The notes under the pieces: generated by a model
What the model was told of the DNA's origin: nothing
Databases searched by the model: none
What the model saw: only the letters and a program-made list of their open reading frames with translations
Shown: one piece after another, positions 25,401 through 37,299 of the stretch
How positions within the stretch are numbered: the stretch's first letter is position 1
Layout: every line of letters starts with the position of its first letter
Assembly: GCA_032158295.1 (NCBI GenBank)
Contig: CM063243.1
Location: forward strand, 7,262,948-7,326,947
Source of the DNA: Pycnopodia helianthoides
Lineage: Eukaryota > Echinodermata > Asteroidea > Forcipulatida > Asteriidae
DNA length: 64,000 bases
Direction: 5' to 3'
Position numbers and translations under genes: made by a program

Positions 25401-26384
25401 TATATACGTTCACGGTTGCCAGAGGGCGTCGTTGACATGCTATTGACAACGGAAGGTCAAAGGGTAAGCCTACGGGGTTTAAGCGGGAAAACGAGGGAGA
25501 GTTTGGAAGCAGAAGAGATTGATGAGAGAAATAAACTCGACTTAAAAGACGAATGAACCCAAACAAACTGTGGTCTACGCCAGCTCCATTATTATGTGTC
25601 ACTGATCCTTTAATGAAACCCCAGTACGTCATACGGCGTCTAAACACTATACAGATGGTAATAACATGGATGGGGTGCTAAAAGGAAGCTTTTCAAGTGC
25701 AAGTGACGGTGCGGTTGTAGAGCGGCTTGATCGTGTTGATGTATTTTCTCTGTGATGTGGCTGTTCCTACTACATGTACTGTATATGTACCGTGTATGTA
25801 ATGACTGACTTTGCGGTGTGCTGTATGCTGTATGCTTATTGCATGGAGGAAGAAACACCTTTGTACATGTACATGTGTGCATGTACATGTGCTTGTCGTT
25901 AACGTTGTGTGATGTGACTGGTTGCTGTTGTTTATATCACTGAGCCGGGCTACCAACACCGTTTGTTGATTGTCGACGGTGTCATGGTTCAGAGTAAAGT
26001 ATCAGAGTGAGAGGCCGGATGGGAGTACTGACAGTAACAGCGACAGGCTTACCAGGGCTGGGAAGCAGTAGTCAGGACTCGGTATTGTGATGCACTTTAT
26101 AATATTAGTTATTTGAAACTAATGCTTATTATTTGGCTTGTATTTATGAATGTTTAACCTGTAAGGCTTTTTTACCAATTCATAGACAATTATACTATGG
26201 TAGGAAACATTGAAGTTACACACAATGTGCATGTAGGGTAAACAAGGGCAGGCATTAACATTAATTATTGGCCCCATTTAAATACTGTTGCTATTGATTT
26301 TTGGTCAGTCTGTGCGGGGTTTGTTTAGATACGGCTACAGGGCTAAGGCACAGCAGTATAGCGTAAGGCTGGCCTGTAGTAAAC
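25401..26384. other. Spacer between two gypsy fragments
   Basis: Includes TACATGTACATGTG-rich sequence near 25865 and possibly the decayed 5' region or LTR of the plus-strand gypsy that follows. No gene and no reliable LTR boundary are visible. Confidence 0.4.
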
Positions 26385-27835
26385 ATGGCAACTGCACTTG
26401 ACCCTGAGGGAGGGGTGTTGGCACAACTGGTGTCTAATCTGTCGGACGCATTGCAGAAAAATAATAGTACTAGAGAAAGACCCATCAAGCTTGAAAGGTT
26501 TAAGGGGAAGCCAATTAGGGCTGAGGACCCAACACTCAAGGAGTGGTTGGAGGAGGTGAACATTTATTGTAGACAATGCAATATCCCTGCGGAATTTAAG
26601 GCACATGTTGTTATTGACCATTTGGCTGGGTTGGCGCGTATTGAAGTTAAAAGCCGTGATGAAGTTAAGTCTGATTATTCCCTTTCGTTGAAGCTGCTAC
26701 AAAACCATTTTGGGGGAGGGGAAACGTTGCAATCACTGCAAAAGGCATTTTTTGAGAGTGGACAACTTGAAGATGAAAACCTTGGAGTTTTCCCGTGGAC
26801 TCATAAGGCTATAATTATGACAGGATCTTGCGCATAGCCCCAGAGGCTGAAAAAGAGTCTCTTAAAATTTTGAAAGACAAGACGCTGGTAGGGCAGTTTG
26901 TGGCAGGGGCACGAGGGCAAAGTGTGCGGTTTGAGCTGAAGAGACTTCAGATTGCAAACCCCAGTCAAAGCTTTAACCAGTTTAGGGACATGACCCTTGA
27001 ACTTTTCAGAGATTTTGAAAGTTCGACCAGGGCAAATCTGCCAGGTGGGAGCCTCAACTTTGGAAGAAATAGTTGACGTTGGGGCATCAGCGTCACATGG
27101 GTAGCAAATGTGTAACAAGTGGTACGGACCACATGCAATGTTTCAGCAACATTCCGAAATGATGAAATGTGTACAGAACATGCAGGTGCAATTAAATAAG
27201 CAACAGGAACAAATAACATTCGTGATGCAGTGCATGGTGCGCACACCCAATCAGGCTGGGGCAAGGAGTAGTGGCCTACATGCAAAGCCACTGTGGACTT
27301 ACCTGTAAGTGTACCGTATTGGTGGGTTGGAGGTTCCGATCTCCGGATACATGTATATACAAGTCCCTCTTACTGTTTTTCACAAAACGGTTGACGCTCA
27401 CTTTTTAGTTGTAAAAGACTCATGCAGCGATGGGTTGTTGAGCCGTAAGCAAAGCCCACTATTATTAGGATGTAACGTACTTGAGCTGTTAAAAGATGTG
27501 ATAGTTGAACAGGGACAAATTGATACAGAGGCCTGGGAGGTGACCCTCCGATGGTACAGTTTAACTCGAGACAAACATCAGCTGGAGATGCAGGGGGCTC
27601 AGATAGCAGAAAAGATGCCAATTACTGCACGGACAGGTAGGCATGAAATATCTATCCCCCCTAGACAGGTAATGACCTTACGCTGTAATGTTAGAGTGCC
27701 TGTGCACGTTCTTATGAACAAAGTGGTTATTGTAGAGGGCATACAATCACTGCCGCAGACGGAAAGCGCAAATAATCTAAGAGCAGTGGCCAGTGTTTAC
27801 GACTTTGTGAGGTATCAAACGGGAAAACAGTAAAA
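26385..27835 (+). mobile_element. Ty3/gypsy gag and protease-side fragment (left part of split element)
   Basis: Starts at ATG 26385 with a gag-like protein (PIKLERFKGKPIRAEDPTLK; an arginine/glutamate-rich capsid region), frameshifted near 26820 and continuing to 27070. A later frame (27309-27833) carries the segment before RT with RKQSPLLLGCNVLELLKDV. The coding sequence is cut at 27835 by a DNA transposon and resumes at 32984. Gag and pol are broken by several frameshifts, so the element is inactive. Confidence 0.8.
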
Positions 27836-27994
27836 GTACTCAGGGTTCTCCCCAGGATTTTTTTAAACTGTGGGGCTTTTCAATCTGGCTTAGTTGCAAA
27901 CCAAGCATGCGGAGCGCGAAGCCCCTTGCGGAGTGGGGTCCGGGGCAAAGGAGACCTTAAACCAAAACAAAATGCAATATAATGGTCAAACAAA

Positions 27995-30900
27995 ATGCAA
28001 TTTCATTTTTTTTTTATTAATTGTTTTATTGCTAAAACACATTGCAGCCAAAGGCTGAGTTACATGAAATTTACAATATTGAAAATTAAATTATTAAAAC
28101 AAAGACAATCTGTGACAAAAATATACAGAAATGCACATTAGAAAAGACAAACAGTCCGTAAAGTAGATGATGAAAATTCGATTGATTAAATTTGGGAGAT
28201 AAACTTAAAACAGACAGAGGAATAAATAAGTACACCTCAAAAAAATTGATAAAAAACAAGACAAGAACATTATGGTGGACTGAGAGAACAATATTGCACT
28301 ATTTTCCATTCAGCAACCCAGTCATGTAAGGCAGAGGGCTTGTCCTGAATCTGGTAGTGCTACACCTGTATGGTTTGAATTTAGGTTGATTTCTGAGCGA
28401 CTTTGAGGATCTGTACTCAGAGTGTGGAAACCACTCAGAGAACTGCTGAGAGGAGCAAGCTTTTTTTGCAAACACTCTGCAAACTTGCTCTCGCCTTACA
28501 TGAAGAGGTTCCAGTTCCAGTTTTGTTTAGGGATTCTTGGTAGGATGTGTGCTGTGTACCAAAAATGTATCTGTGACAGACACGCCTCTGGATCGTCTCA
28601 ATTTGATTACTTTGTCTCTGAGTGAGACCCGCATGCCATAATGGAACTGCGTACTCAAGTACTGGCCTGATATAACTTTTGTAAACGATTAGAAGTTCAC
28701 GATCATTGAGCCCTGCACCTTTTAATTTTCGCAACATGAACGTTTTCTGATTTGCTTTAGTTTGTATACTCTCTACCTGGGAATCCCATTTTAAATCATC
28801 CTGGATCATAACACCAAGTAGTTTGACTTTACTGACAACCTCAAGGCATTGGTCAAAAATGCTCAGGCTGACATCAGGAATTTCTTTTTTGCCAAAGTAT
28901 ATTGGCAACGCCTGGCACTTTGTAGGATTTGGTTTTAATTTGTTTTGATCTGACCATTCTTGCAATGTATTCAAATGTTCTTGCATGTTACTGTTATCAC
29001 CAACTGATCTGTTTTCACCAATAGTCAGGTCATCAACATACTTCCACACTGATGGTCTGCTAACATCACTCAAAGATGGTTTTAGAGCATCATTGATCAT
29101 ACATAAGAATGAAACGGGACCAACTAAAGTACCCTGTGGCACTCCCCCAGTTAAACAGATCCAGTCAGAGTATTAACATTCTTGTATTTCACTCTTTGCC
29201 TCCTGTCGGTGAGGAACTCACCTACCCACTGCACAAGGCTAGGAGATACACCTAACATCATTAGTTTTCTGATAACAATGTTGTGATCTATGAAATTAAA
29301 AGCTTTTGAGAAATCAGTCAGCACCAAGGTGTTTATGTTCCCAGATTTTTCAGCAGCAGAAACAGAGTGGTGATATATCAATAAGACAATGTATTGTTGA
29401 TTTTCCCCTCTGATTACCATATTGTCGATCAATACTAGATTGAATTGCATCATTAACCCATTTGCAAATTCTGCCTTCAGCTACCTTAGCTAGACAAGAG
29501 GTCAAAGATATTGGATGCAGCTTGTCAAGGACAGGAGGATTTTGCTTTGGAATGGGAATGACATTCGCCTCTTTCCATTGTGTGGGAACCTTACTTTGAA
29601 TAATAGAGGCATTAATTATCTCTGTCACTGGTTTACTGCATTCATATGCAAATTCCTTTAGCAACTTTGATGAAACATTATGATCCCCTAGCTTTTGTGG
29701 TAGAGATTTTTTTCAAATCATGATAGATTTCCCATGGGTGGACACTGGGTGGTGGTTCAGGGCTAGACGGTTGGTGAGTATTTGGGAAACTAGCCAATTG
29801 AGAATTAATAAGGCCCCCCAAAAAAGGTTCTGTGTCCGATTACATATATAGGGTCGGTAGGTCGGAAAGTTTTTTATTTTGCGTTTTTTTTATACTCTGA
29901 TACGATTGACGATACTTCCACGGTCGTTCATGTGTTGAGCGCAATCAAGGGATTTGCACAGCGAATTAGGCAAACTGTAGTTTGCGCTCTGCAGATTTTG
30001 CAGTTAATCTACCCCGACCGCGATTTTCTTTTTGTGCAGCTCACGTCGGGTATGGAGTCAACAGTTAAGGGATAGGCTGTTCTTCCCTATCCCTTAACTG
30101 TTGACTCCCTAGCCATCAGCGTGTGCTGCAGAACATAAATTTGCTGCCCGGACTTGCAAATTGTGCGCAATCTTAAGTTTGCGCTCTTTAGATTGGCAGT
30201 TCAAGCGACCGATCGCGCCAAAATGTGCAAATCCATGGAATGTGGGTATTTTTCGCTCGTAGTTGAGTCGTAGGACATCGCAGGCTCAAATCACGGAGAT
30301 ATAATTTGTAAATTTTTCTTGATATCTCCTGGTTTTTATTTCAATGTTGCCTAAAACAATTTAAAAATTGGTAAAAGTCAGACATTTTTTTCCAGGTAAT
30401 TTTTTTTTCCTGTTTTCCGCCAGTTTTTTTTTAAAAAGCCGAAAAAAAAGTTTAGGGTTGCGGCGTAAATCAGGGTCGGTCGGGGAACCGGAAACAGAAC
30501 TCTTTTTTTTGTGCCCAATATTGTCAATTCGGACATGGTCGGAAGAAGCCACATTAGGTACATGGATCGTAGGCTCAACTTTTTTCATGATAGCTAAATT
30601 CCTTATTTCCCTATGCCAAATTCCAGGGTCAAGCTTTTGCAGTTTGCGAACTTTGTTTGCATTAAACCTTTGTTTATTTTTCTTGATCTTCCTGATAATT
30701 TTGTTCCTTAATTTGATTCTTCTTGGATGATCACTCTTGGCAAAAGCTTTCTGTCTCTGATCAATGGGGTTTTTGATTTGATCAGTCATCCATGGTTTGT
30801 CTTTTGAGTGCATCTGAACAATTTTGACAGGGAAAAATGATGCAATACCCTCATTCAGAATTTTATAGAAAGCATCTGCTTTGGACTGGACATAAACTTC

Positions 30901-32224
30901 ATTCATACTTCAGACCAGGATTGGTCCTGTATCCACCTACCAAATGCACAAATATTAAAATCAGTCATGGGTTGAACTGTTCTCTTCACCTTAGTGTTGA
31001 ATGATTTCAACTCTTTAGGTGACCAATTGACACAGTTGTGATCGCTCATTCCTAGAGGTGACGTAACTGTTGGGCGGTTGTAATGCCCATCCATATTAGT
31101 TATGATCAAATCCAGAATGACGTCATTCCTTGTTGGGGATTTATTAACCTGTGTCAGTAGATTGCCAGCACATACAGGCTTAACAACAGTCCGATTGAAA
31201 TCACCACGAATGCTGATCCCAGCTTGGGATTTATGAGTTCTAATATAGTCCACTGTTGAGATCAGAAGGGAAACAAGCAGCTGCTGATGAGGAGAGTCAG
31301 GCACAATGTAGACAGCACAAACTGCTAAGTAGGGGAATTCCCTCTTGAGCTTGGGATGTGAAAGCAGCAGCCAGGTTACTTCAAGTACAGGTGGAATATC
31401 CACATCAGTCATCTCCTCAGCTTTGATGATGTCACGCACATAAAGAAGGATGCCACCACCTCCTCTGTTTTCACGGCAGATATTAAAAGTATTGTATCCC
31501 TCAATGTGATACTGTTCCACCAGTGTAACTGAAGGAGATAACCCTGATTCAGTGATGACTGCAACGTCTGTTGAATTCTGATCACTGCTTCAGTTATTTC
31601 ATCCATTTTGTTCAAGACTGAGCGAGCATTAGTCAGAAGAAATGTTGGCATGAAATATGATGGTTTATCATCTCCACTAGTACAAGGAATGCTGACTAGT
31701 GTTCTTGGTCGAAAATTCAGCTTTTGATAACATATAACAGGTCTTCTCGATCTCACTGTTTGTATTCGTCTTTGTTTATGTTTGCCTCCACGACATCCAC
31801 GCCCAGTAGGTCTAGCGATGCCAAGGGATTTTAGTTTGGCCCACAGGTCTGGTGACAACGGATTGTTTTTGTAGTATCTTCCATCACGAGGACGATTATT
31901 TATAAATCTCAACAGGTTTGTAGAATACTGGATGCATACTATGGTATTGGTAGGTTATAAAATGTGCACAGTTCAGCAATGGGGTTCCTCACAGTGTTCA
32001 TACGGTGTAGAGTTTTGCTTTCAGAATTCCACCATTCAGTAAAAAAATCACCAGCAAAATAACGTACTAGGCACATACATGTGTACCACATATTAAAAAG
32101 TTGAAACACACTGACAAAACAAGCATTTTGGCATAACTCACCAGGATGACAGGCGATTTAAAAAATAGAAACATGGAGCACAAAAATACACATGGCAGCC
32201 ACTGGAGAGCGCCCTCTATCTTTG
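27995..32224 (-). mobile_element. Jockey/CR1-group LINE nested in the DNA transposon
   Basis: A 4.2-kb insertion flanked by the 14-bp duplication AATGGTCAAACAAA (27981-27994, 32225-32238). Read on the minus strand: an N-terminal basic region (31912-31640); an apurinic endonuclease with TNARSVLNKMDEI, GGGGILLYVR, IRGDFNR and MSDHNCVNW (31640-31020); a linker with KPWMTDQIK (~30790); and RT with DFSKAFNFIDHN (29300), MPQGTLVGPVSF (29140) and the intact active site YVDD (~29035), ending near 28435. A T-run at 28006-28015 marks the 3' tail. Frameshifts and an insertion (29822-30520) inactivate it. Confidence 0.9.
29822..30520. mobile_element. Hairpin-bearing insert inside the LINE
   Basis: The LINE protein similarity stops near 30520 and resumes near 29820. 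The ends of the intervening segment are imperfect inverted repeats (CCCCAAAAAAGGTTCTGTGT versus GAAACAGAACTCTTTTTTTT). It contains a perfect 23-bp inverted repeat (30054-30076 / 30086-30108, 9-nt loop). No coding capacity; the target duplication is unresolved. Confidence 0.6.
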
Positions 32225-32983
32225 AATGGTCAAACAAAGGCATTTTTATTTAATATAGCATTGAAAAAAAATTGGCCAGGGGTTCCCCTACGGGTGGTTA
32301 ACCCATTTCAACTGTTTTATTCTGATTTATTTTCAGTTTACACAGAAAATAAGATTCTCTGTAAATTAAAAAGAAGTCAAAATAATTTGTTGACATACAT
32401 GATATTGTTTGTCAATTAAATTTCCTCAAGTAGCTTGTCGTTTATTGGCCTAAAGTAGGCCCTCAATCCTTTCGCTCCATTTTGTTTAGCAGCCATTGTT
32501 GAACGGACATGCTCTAACACCGCTCTAAACATGTATGCACATGTTTTTTTGTAGCACGGATTAAGCATGTGGGATTGAGCGAGTGATCAACGTGCTTGCT
32601 CTTTTGGGGTCGAGAATGAGCATGGTTTCGTTGGTACCCGTCTTCGGAAAAAGGTGCACGCGGCATCGAAGAGAAACAGTTAACTGACTTCAGTGGCCAT
32701 ATGTGTGCTTTTCTCAATCGTTCGCTGCACACAAGAAAGGAATGTGTTGTTTTCTGTATGTGATCGTGATTGATTTCAGCGGCCGGGACGATGTAGATCA
32801 AAGACACACACGAAGAAAGCATTACTGATTGATTATAAATTACGTTGGCCAAGGCACTGGACAGAGACTGTGATAGTATGACCGTTTGTTGCGGTCAATG
32901 AAAAAAGGTATTCAAAAAGCGTATCGAGCCGAAAAAATTGCGTATCGGGCCGATACGCTAGCTTGTACGTGAAGAGAACCCTG

Positions 32984-34565
32984 GTACTGGTTGTTAATTT
33001 AGGAATGCAGTCGTTGGAAATTCCCCCTTCACTAAACTAGCTTCAATGTTTCTATCAACCACGTGTTGGTTGAAAATATGGGGGATAAACTATCGAAGAG
33101 TGACTCGGGGGAGGGTTAGGAGAGCCTTAGGAGGTGTTCTCCTTCAGAGATGGCGAAAAGTATCAACTTCCCCCGAGCTGAGCATTGAGTCAAGTATTTT
33201 GAGTGATGGCCAAAAGGAACAAGTTGTGAGGCTCATCCAAAAGCATGAGTCAATCTTTTCGAAAGACTATTTTGATGTCGGTTACTGTGACAAGATACCT
33301 CACAAAATCAATACAGCTGATAATCAACCAATAAGTGAACCATACCGTAGAATTCCTCTACACTGTGTGCAGGAGGTAAAATCACTGTTGCAGAAACTGC
33401 TTGATCAGGGAATAATTAGGCACAGGAAAAGCTTGTATGCAAGTGCAGTGGTGCTTGTGAGCAAACGGGATGGATCATTGCGTCTTTGTGTTGATTTTCG
33501 AGGGTAATGGAACAATGCCTGGGTGACATGAATTTGTTGTGAGTTGTTGATATATCTGGATGATATATTAGTGTATTCGTCTTCATGGGAAGAGCACTTT
33601 ATAGAGCGGTTGGACAAGGTCTTTTTGAGGCTCGCAGCATTCGGATTCAAGGTAAAAGGCAAGAAGTGCAGTCTTGTCTGCATTGAAGTGACTTATCTGG
33701 GCCATGTTGTCAGCACCCAGGGAATATCAGTAGATAAGGATAAAATCTGACGGATTGTGGAATGGCCGGTTCCACAAGGGGCAGCTGACTTATGGGCATT
33801 CATGGGGCTTGCGGGCTATATTACTGCTGATTTGTTAGCAACTTTGCAAAAAAGCGTCCCCACTACATGCCATACTCCCGGCAATCACAAAAGGGAAACA
33901 TAAACCTGTTGATATGTTTGGTTGGAACGCTGAGGCACAATCTGCCTTTGACAAGCTCAAGCAAGTACTAGTTCAAGCTCACATGCTGGTGTACCCTGAT
34001 TTCAAACGGCCATTCGTGCTGGAAAATTATGCTTCATTGAAAGGGCTTGGTGCTTGTTTGGGACAGAAGGACGAAAAGGGAAGACTACATCCTGTTGCTT
34101 ATGCGAGCAGGGGCTTGCGTGGCACAGAATCGAAGTACCCAGATCATAGTTCCTTCAAGTTAGAACTTTTGGGGTTAAAGTGGGCAGTCGTAGATAAGTT
34201 CAGGGATTACGTGGTTGGGGGAACATTCATCGTTCTAACGAATAATAACCCTCTGTCACACTTGAACTCAGCCAAGCTAGGGGCGAGTGAAATGCGATGG
34301 GCCACTCAGTTCGCAGCGTTCAACTTTGACATCATGTATAGATCGGGTAGCAGCAATAGGTGTGCAGATATCTGCTTTAAGCCGGTACCCCGGACATTGT
34401 GTGGAGGAAGAAGTGACACTGACAGAGATGTTTCAGACTAAAACCCACTCTACCTCAATCCCGCTACAAGGGAGAGCTTGTAATGCTAATGTCAAAATAA
34501 AAGGTTGCACACCCGATGGTGGGGGACCTCCCGGGGAGCTCAACGAGCTGCGCGCTATGTGGCTG
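32984..34565 (+). mobile_element. Ty3/gypsy RT-RNase H fragment (right part of split element)
   Basis: Continues the gypsy from 27835. RT begins with KIPHKINTADNQPISEPYRR (~33300) and SKRDGSLRLCVDFRG (to 33507). An internal deletion then removes the first catalytic region of RT, and the sequence resumes at YLDDILVYSS (33547-33580), the thumb (to 33750) and RNase H (33914-34441: SAFDKLKQVL, HPVAYASRGLRGTESKYP, LTNNNPLSHL). After 34565 the similarity ends; integrase is missing. Inactive. Confidence 0.85.
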
Positions 34566-34819
34566 TAAACAGTAAGGTAATTGCGTGCACCAGTGCACTA
34601 CAGCTTTAGCGTGCACCAGCTATGACCATGCTGTTTGTGAGTGGGTAGGGAGTGTGTGCTCACTGAACTGAATCAGTTGGCGACAAGCACAGGGAAGGTG
34701 AGGGAACCTAGAGGAGACTGAGGGTATAGATGACCCAAGTCTAAGGGGTAGGGGATGTGACCTTGTACATGTACAGTGTATATCCATTAGTCGGGAAGAG
34801 TGGGAGCCAAATGTCACTG

Positions 34820-35300
34820 ATGTGGAAGCCTAGATGTCTTGAGGAACTGTGTCGTGCTTGTAGATCTCGATGGCCTCTCTGATCCCTCTGGGGTGCCATG
34901 CTTGGATGGGAGCGATCAGTTCAGCAGCACCCCAGTCTACTTGGTGATCGGTGATGTTGAAGTGCTTGACGATGGCTGACTTCTTATAATCTCCCCTCCT
35001 TCGGTGCGCTCGATGTTCTTTGACTAGTCTAGTGGGAAGATTATGCCCCGTTTCCCCGACAACCTTTCCACATTCACAGGGAATGCGGTAAGCTCCTGCA
35101 CGTGTGGAGGGATCTTGTTTGTCCTTGTGAGATTGAAGAGAGCTGTGAAGTTTCTTGGGAGCAGAGTGGTACAATGTAGACCTTGATCCCTGCTTGCCAG
35201 AAGATACGTTGGAGACAGTGGGAGGGGGGACCTAGGTAGAGCAAACATACTGAGGGTGTGGGTGGTTGACTTTGGGTATAGGAGACCCTTCGGTCGGGAT
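34820..35300 (-). mobile_element. Penelope-like element remnant (GIY-YIG endonuclease end)
   Basis: The minus-strand frame 35174-34830 has GAYRIPCECGKVVGETG, then TRLVKEHRAHRRRGDYKKSA and REAIEIYKHDTV. This is the GIY-YIG endonuclease typical of the C-terminus of Penelope-like retroelements. The expected Tyr of the second motif (usually YVG or YIG) is absent. An upstream frame (35300-35175) looks like the RT C-terminal linker. The rest of the RT is missing. It abuts the truncated gypsy and ends near an inverted repeat at 35295-35430. Confidence 0.85.
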
Positions 35301-35433
35301 TGGGACTGGCTTGCTTGTCTTGATTTGTCTTCAGCCTTCAGTAGGAGTTGCAGTACATCAAGACTAGACTGAAGTGCAACTGCTACAACTCGAGACAAAG
35401 CAAGACAAGCAAGCCAGTCCCCAATTAACCACT

Positions 35434-35449
35434 GGTTCTTTTCAGAACC
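35434..35449 (+). promoter_or_regulatory. Histone-type mRNA 3' stem-loop motif
   Basis: GGTTCTTTTCAGAACC matches the replication-dependent histone stem-loop consensus at all 16 positions: 6-bp stem beginning GG and ending CC, and a UUUC loop. A purine-rich CAAAAGAGA follows at 35459-35467, where a U7-pairing downstream element would be. No histone coding sequence is visible upstream, only Penelope-related and inverted-repeat sequence. Confidence 0.5.
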
Positions 35450-36811
35450 AACACTACTCAAAAGAGATTTTAACTTCGTGTTACCGCAAACCTCTCTCAG
35501 TCAACTTCACTTACACAATTTTTCACACAAAAATAAACACTCATCCCCCAATGTACTGTGTACTGCAATACGACATAGCCTACAGCGCTAACCAACACAA
35601 GTGTATTGCATTCCTAAAGCGTCACCCCCAATTCGTGACCCACACAAGTTTTCTAACTGTAAATTTACACTTTTTAGGTAATGGAATTCCCACAATCTAG
35701 TTTGCGGATATAATGAACATAAGCACGAGCCTATATTATTGCATGATTAAATAAAATAAAAAAAAACTTCCAAGAAAGTTTGGCATCCTCACCTGATGAA
35801 GATTGTGCAGGCGGTGAAGAGTGTGGGGGGGGGGAGGTTACTAAACTTCAAAGGACGCATCCTCAGCGGAGAGATAATAATAATAGTGTAAAATAACGAT
35901 ATACATTTGTAACAAACTATGTACATGACTAACAGAATAAAAGAACAACTCCTCACATGTAAAAAAAAAAAATGCAAGACTTTAACTCCGATTTTAGTTC
36001 CAGGTTGCATAGCATGGGGTGCTAGTGAGACAATTAACCCTGATGCAATATCTTAGCACCATTGCTTAGAACACTGCTATACATTGTGTGGGGAATAAAC
36101 CGTGCAAGTCTGATGTCTCAGTTTTTGTCACAAGTTATTGAACTTCCAGGACCATTGTGGTCAGTTTTACGTAAACAAGTAGGCCTAAACAGGGGTCAAG
36201 TCTTATTGTATTACTCTCGGGTTTTCTTCGTAATTATTATTTTTTAATTAAGGGTTTTGCCCAACTAATGGTCATGTTGTCATTTAACCTACATGTATGT
36301 GATGGACGAACAATTTCGGGCGGATTGGCAAATAGGGTTTCTAAAAATAAGCATCCTCGACCCAAGATTTAAACGTCATTTGAACAAATTATTTCTTTAT
36401 ATAAAAATTGAAATTTTATTTTTAAACAACTTGCTATGGCATGTATGGTTGTTTTTTTTTCAAGAATTTTGTATAATTTAAAAAGAAGATTTGATTTAAT
36501 AGAAAAATGTAGTCTTTGTTCGAGTTGTTTTCTCATTTCTGATATGCGTGAGACTTGCACAGTCTATTGTGGCTGGCATCACAAGTAAATTGAATGTATA
36601 GATGCAATGACATTGATGCCTTAAGTTAGTACAATGGGTTTGCCTAGCCATATGTCCAAGTCAATTATGCTCTGTGGTGTAAAGCTTCAAAAATTTGCTT
36701 TGTGCGTAGTGCTGAGGTGTTCTTTGTTCTCGTGCTTTTATGACTTTTTAGTTGTTATCATCTTTTTGTCTAATTTTTCTTTAATAATTTGGGGTTAAAC
36801 AAAGAAAAATT
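35450..36811. other. Intronic AT-rich spacer
   Basis: No gene or clear transposon end was found. A G-run lies at 35826-35836. Confidence 0.5.
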
Positions 36812-36880
36812 GACTAGAGGGGGATTTGAACAATCTCCGGATTAACGTACCGACGCTCTACCAACTGACCTATCTAGCCC
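36812..36880 (-). tRNA. tRNA-Asn(GTT)-like sequence, probably repeat-borne
   Basis: Read on the minus strand it has a D-arm AGGTCAGTTGGTAGAGC, an anticodon loop ACGTTAA with GTT (36844-36846), and a T-loop TTCAAAT. The acceptor arms pair only partly (GGGCTAG with CTCTAGTC). The downstream sequence AATTTTTCTTTGTTTAACCC matches the one after the plus-strand relative at 37117-37188, so this is a dispersed repeat rather than a clear functional tRNA gene. Confidence 0.45.
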
Positions 36881-37070
36881 TATGTTGGTTGTCTCCCTAT
36901 TTTGTCAATATTTTTGGTCGGGGTGCCAGTCCAGAAGCCATACAATTGATAACTGCTGTGTGGCCAGAGATCACACCCAAGTTTACAGTACAACCTGGGA
37001 AGCTGCAGCCAAATCGAGGGATATCACCTTAAGGAGATGCAACTTTTATATTTTAATTATCAAGTAATAA

Positions 37071-37248
37071 ACCACAAGGGAAACTGATTGGGTAAATTTT
37101 GAACAATTTTGGGTTGAACAAAATAGCTCAGTTGGTGGAGCGCCAGCATGTTAATCTGGAGGTTGTTGGTTCAAATCCTGCTCTTGTCAATTTTTCTTTG
37201 TTCAACCCAAAATTACTCAAAATTTACCCAATCAGTTTCCCTTGTGGT
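37071..37248 (+). repeat. Inverted repeat enclosing a tRNA-Asn-like sequence
   Basis: The arms ACCACAAGGGAAACTGATTG...GGGTTGAACAAA (37071-37122) and the near-perfect inverse (37196-37248) flank a 72-nt tRNA-like body (37117-37188) with D-arm GCTCAGTTGGTGGAGC, anticodon GTT (37150-37152) and T-loop TTCAAAT. Acceptor pairing is imperfect. The tRNA-like part has box A and box B-type sequences that could promote Pol III transcription. Confidence 0.7.
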
Positions 37249-37299
37249 CTTTTTAGTTTTTTTGACAATCTTTGTGTGTCGAAGGAATGTTCAACTCCA

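Larger units (their letters stand above)
27841..32983. mobile_element. CAGGGTTCTC DNA transposon splitting the gypsy element
   Basis: The left end CAGGGTTCTCCCC (27841) and right end GAGAACCCTG (to 32983) are inverted and flanked by a perfect 5-bp duplication GTACT (27836-27840, 32984-32988). Without the later LINE it is only about 0.9 kb and non-coding. The related copy at 2247-3025 and the CAGTGTTCTCC element at 58656-59812 also support 5-bp duplications, consistent with the hAT-like group having 5-bp targets. Removing it brings the gypsy reading frames on the two sides back together. Confidence 0.85.

Noticed and set aside
30361..30730. Phe/Leu-rich plus-strand frame
   Set aside because: Antisense of the LINE linker and a T-rich insert; not a membrane protein gene.
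35790..35830. CTGATGA as a hammerhead ribozyme core
   Set aside because: No matching GAAA core and stems nearby, although Penelope-like elements often carry hammerheads.
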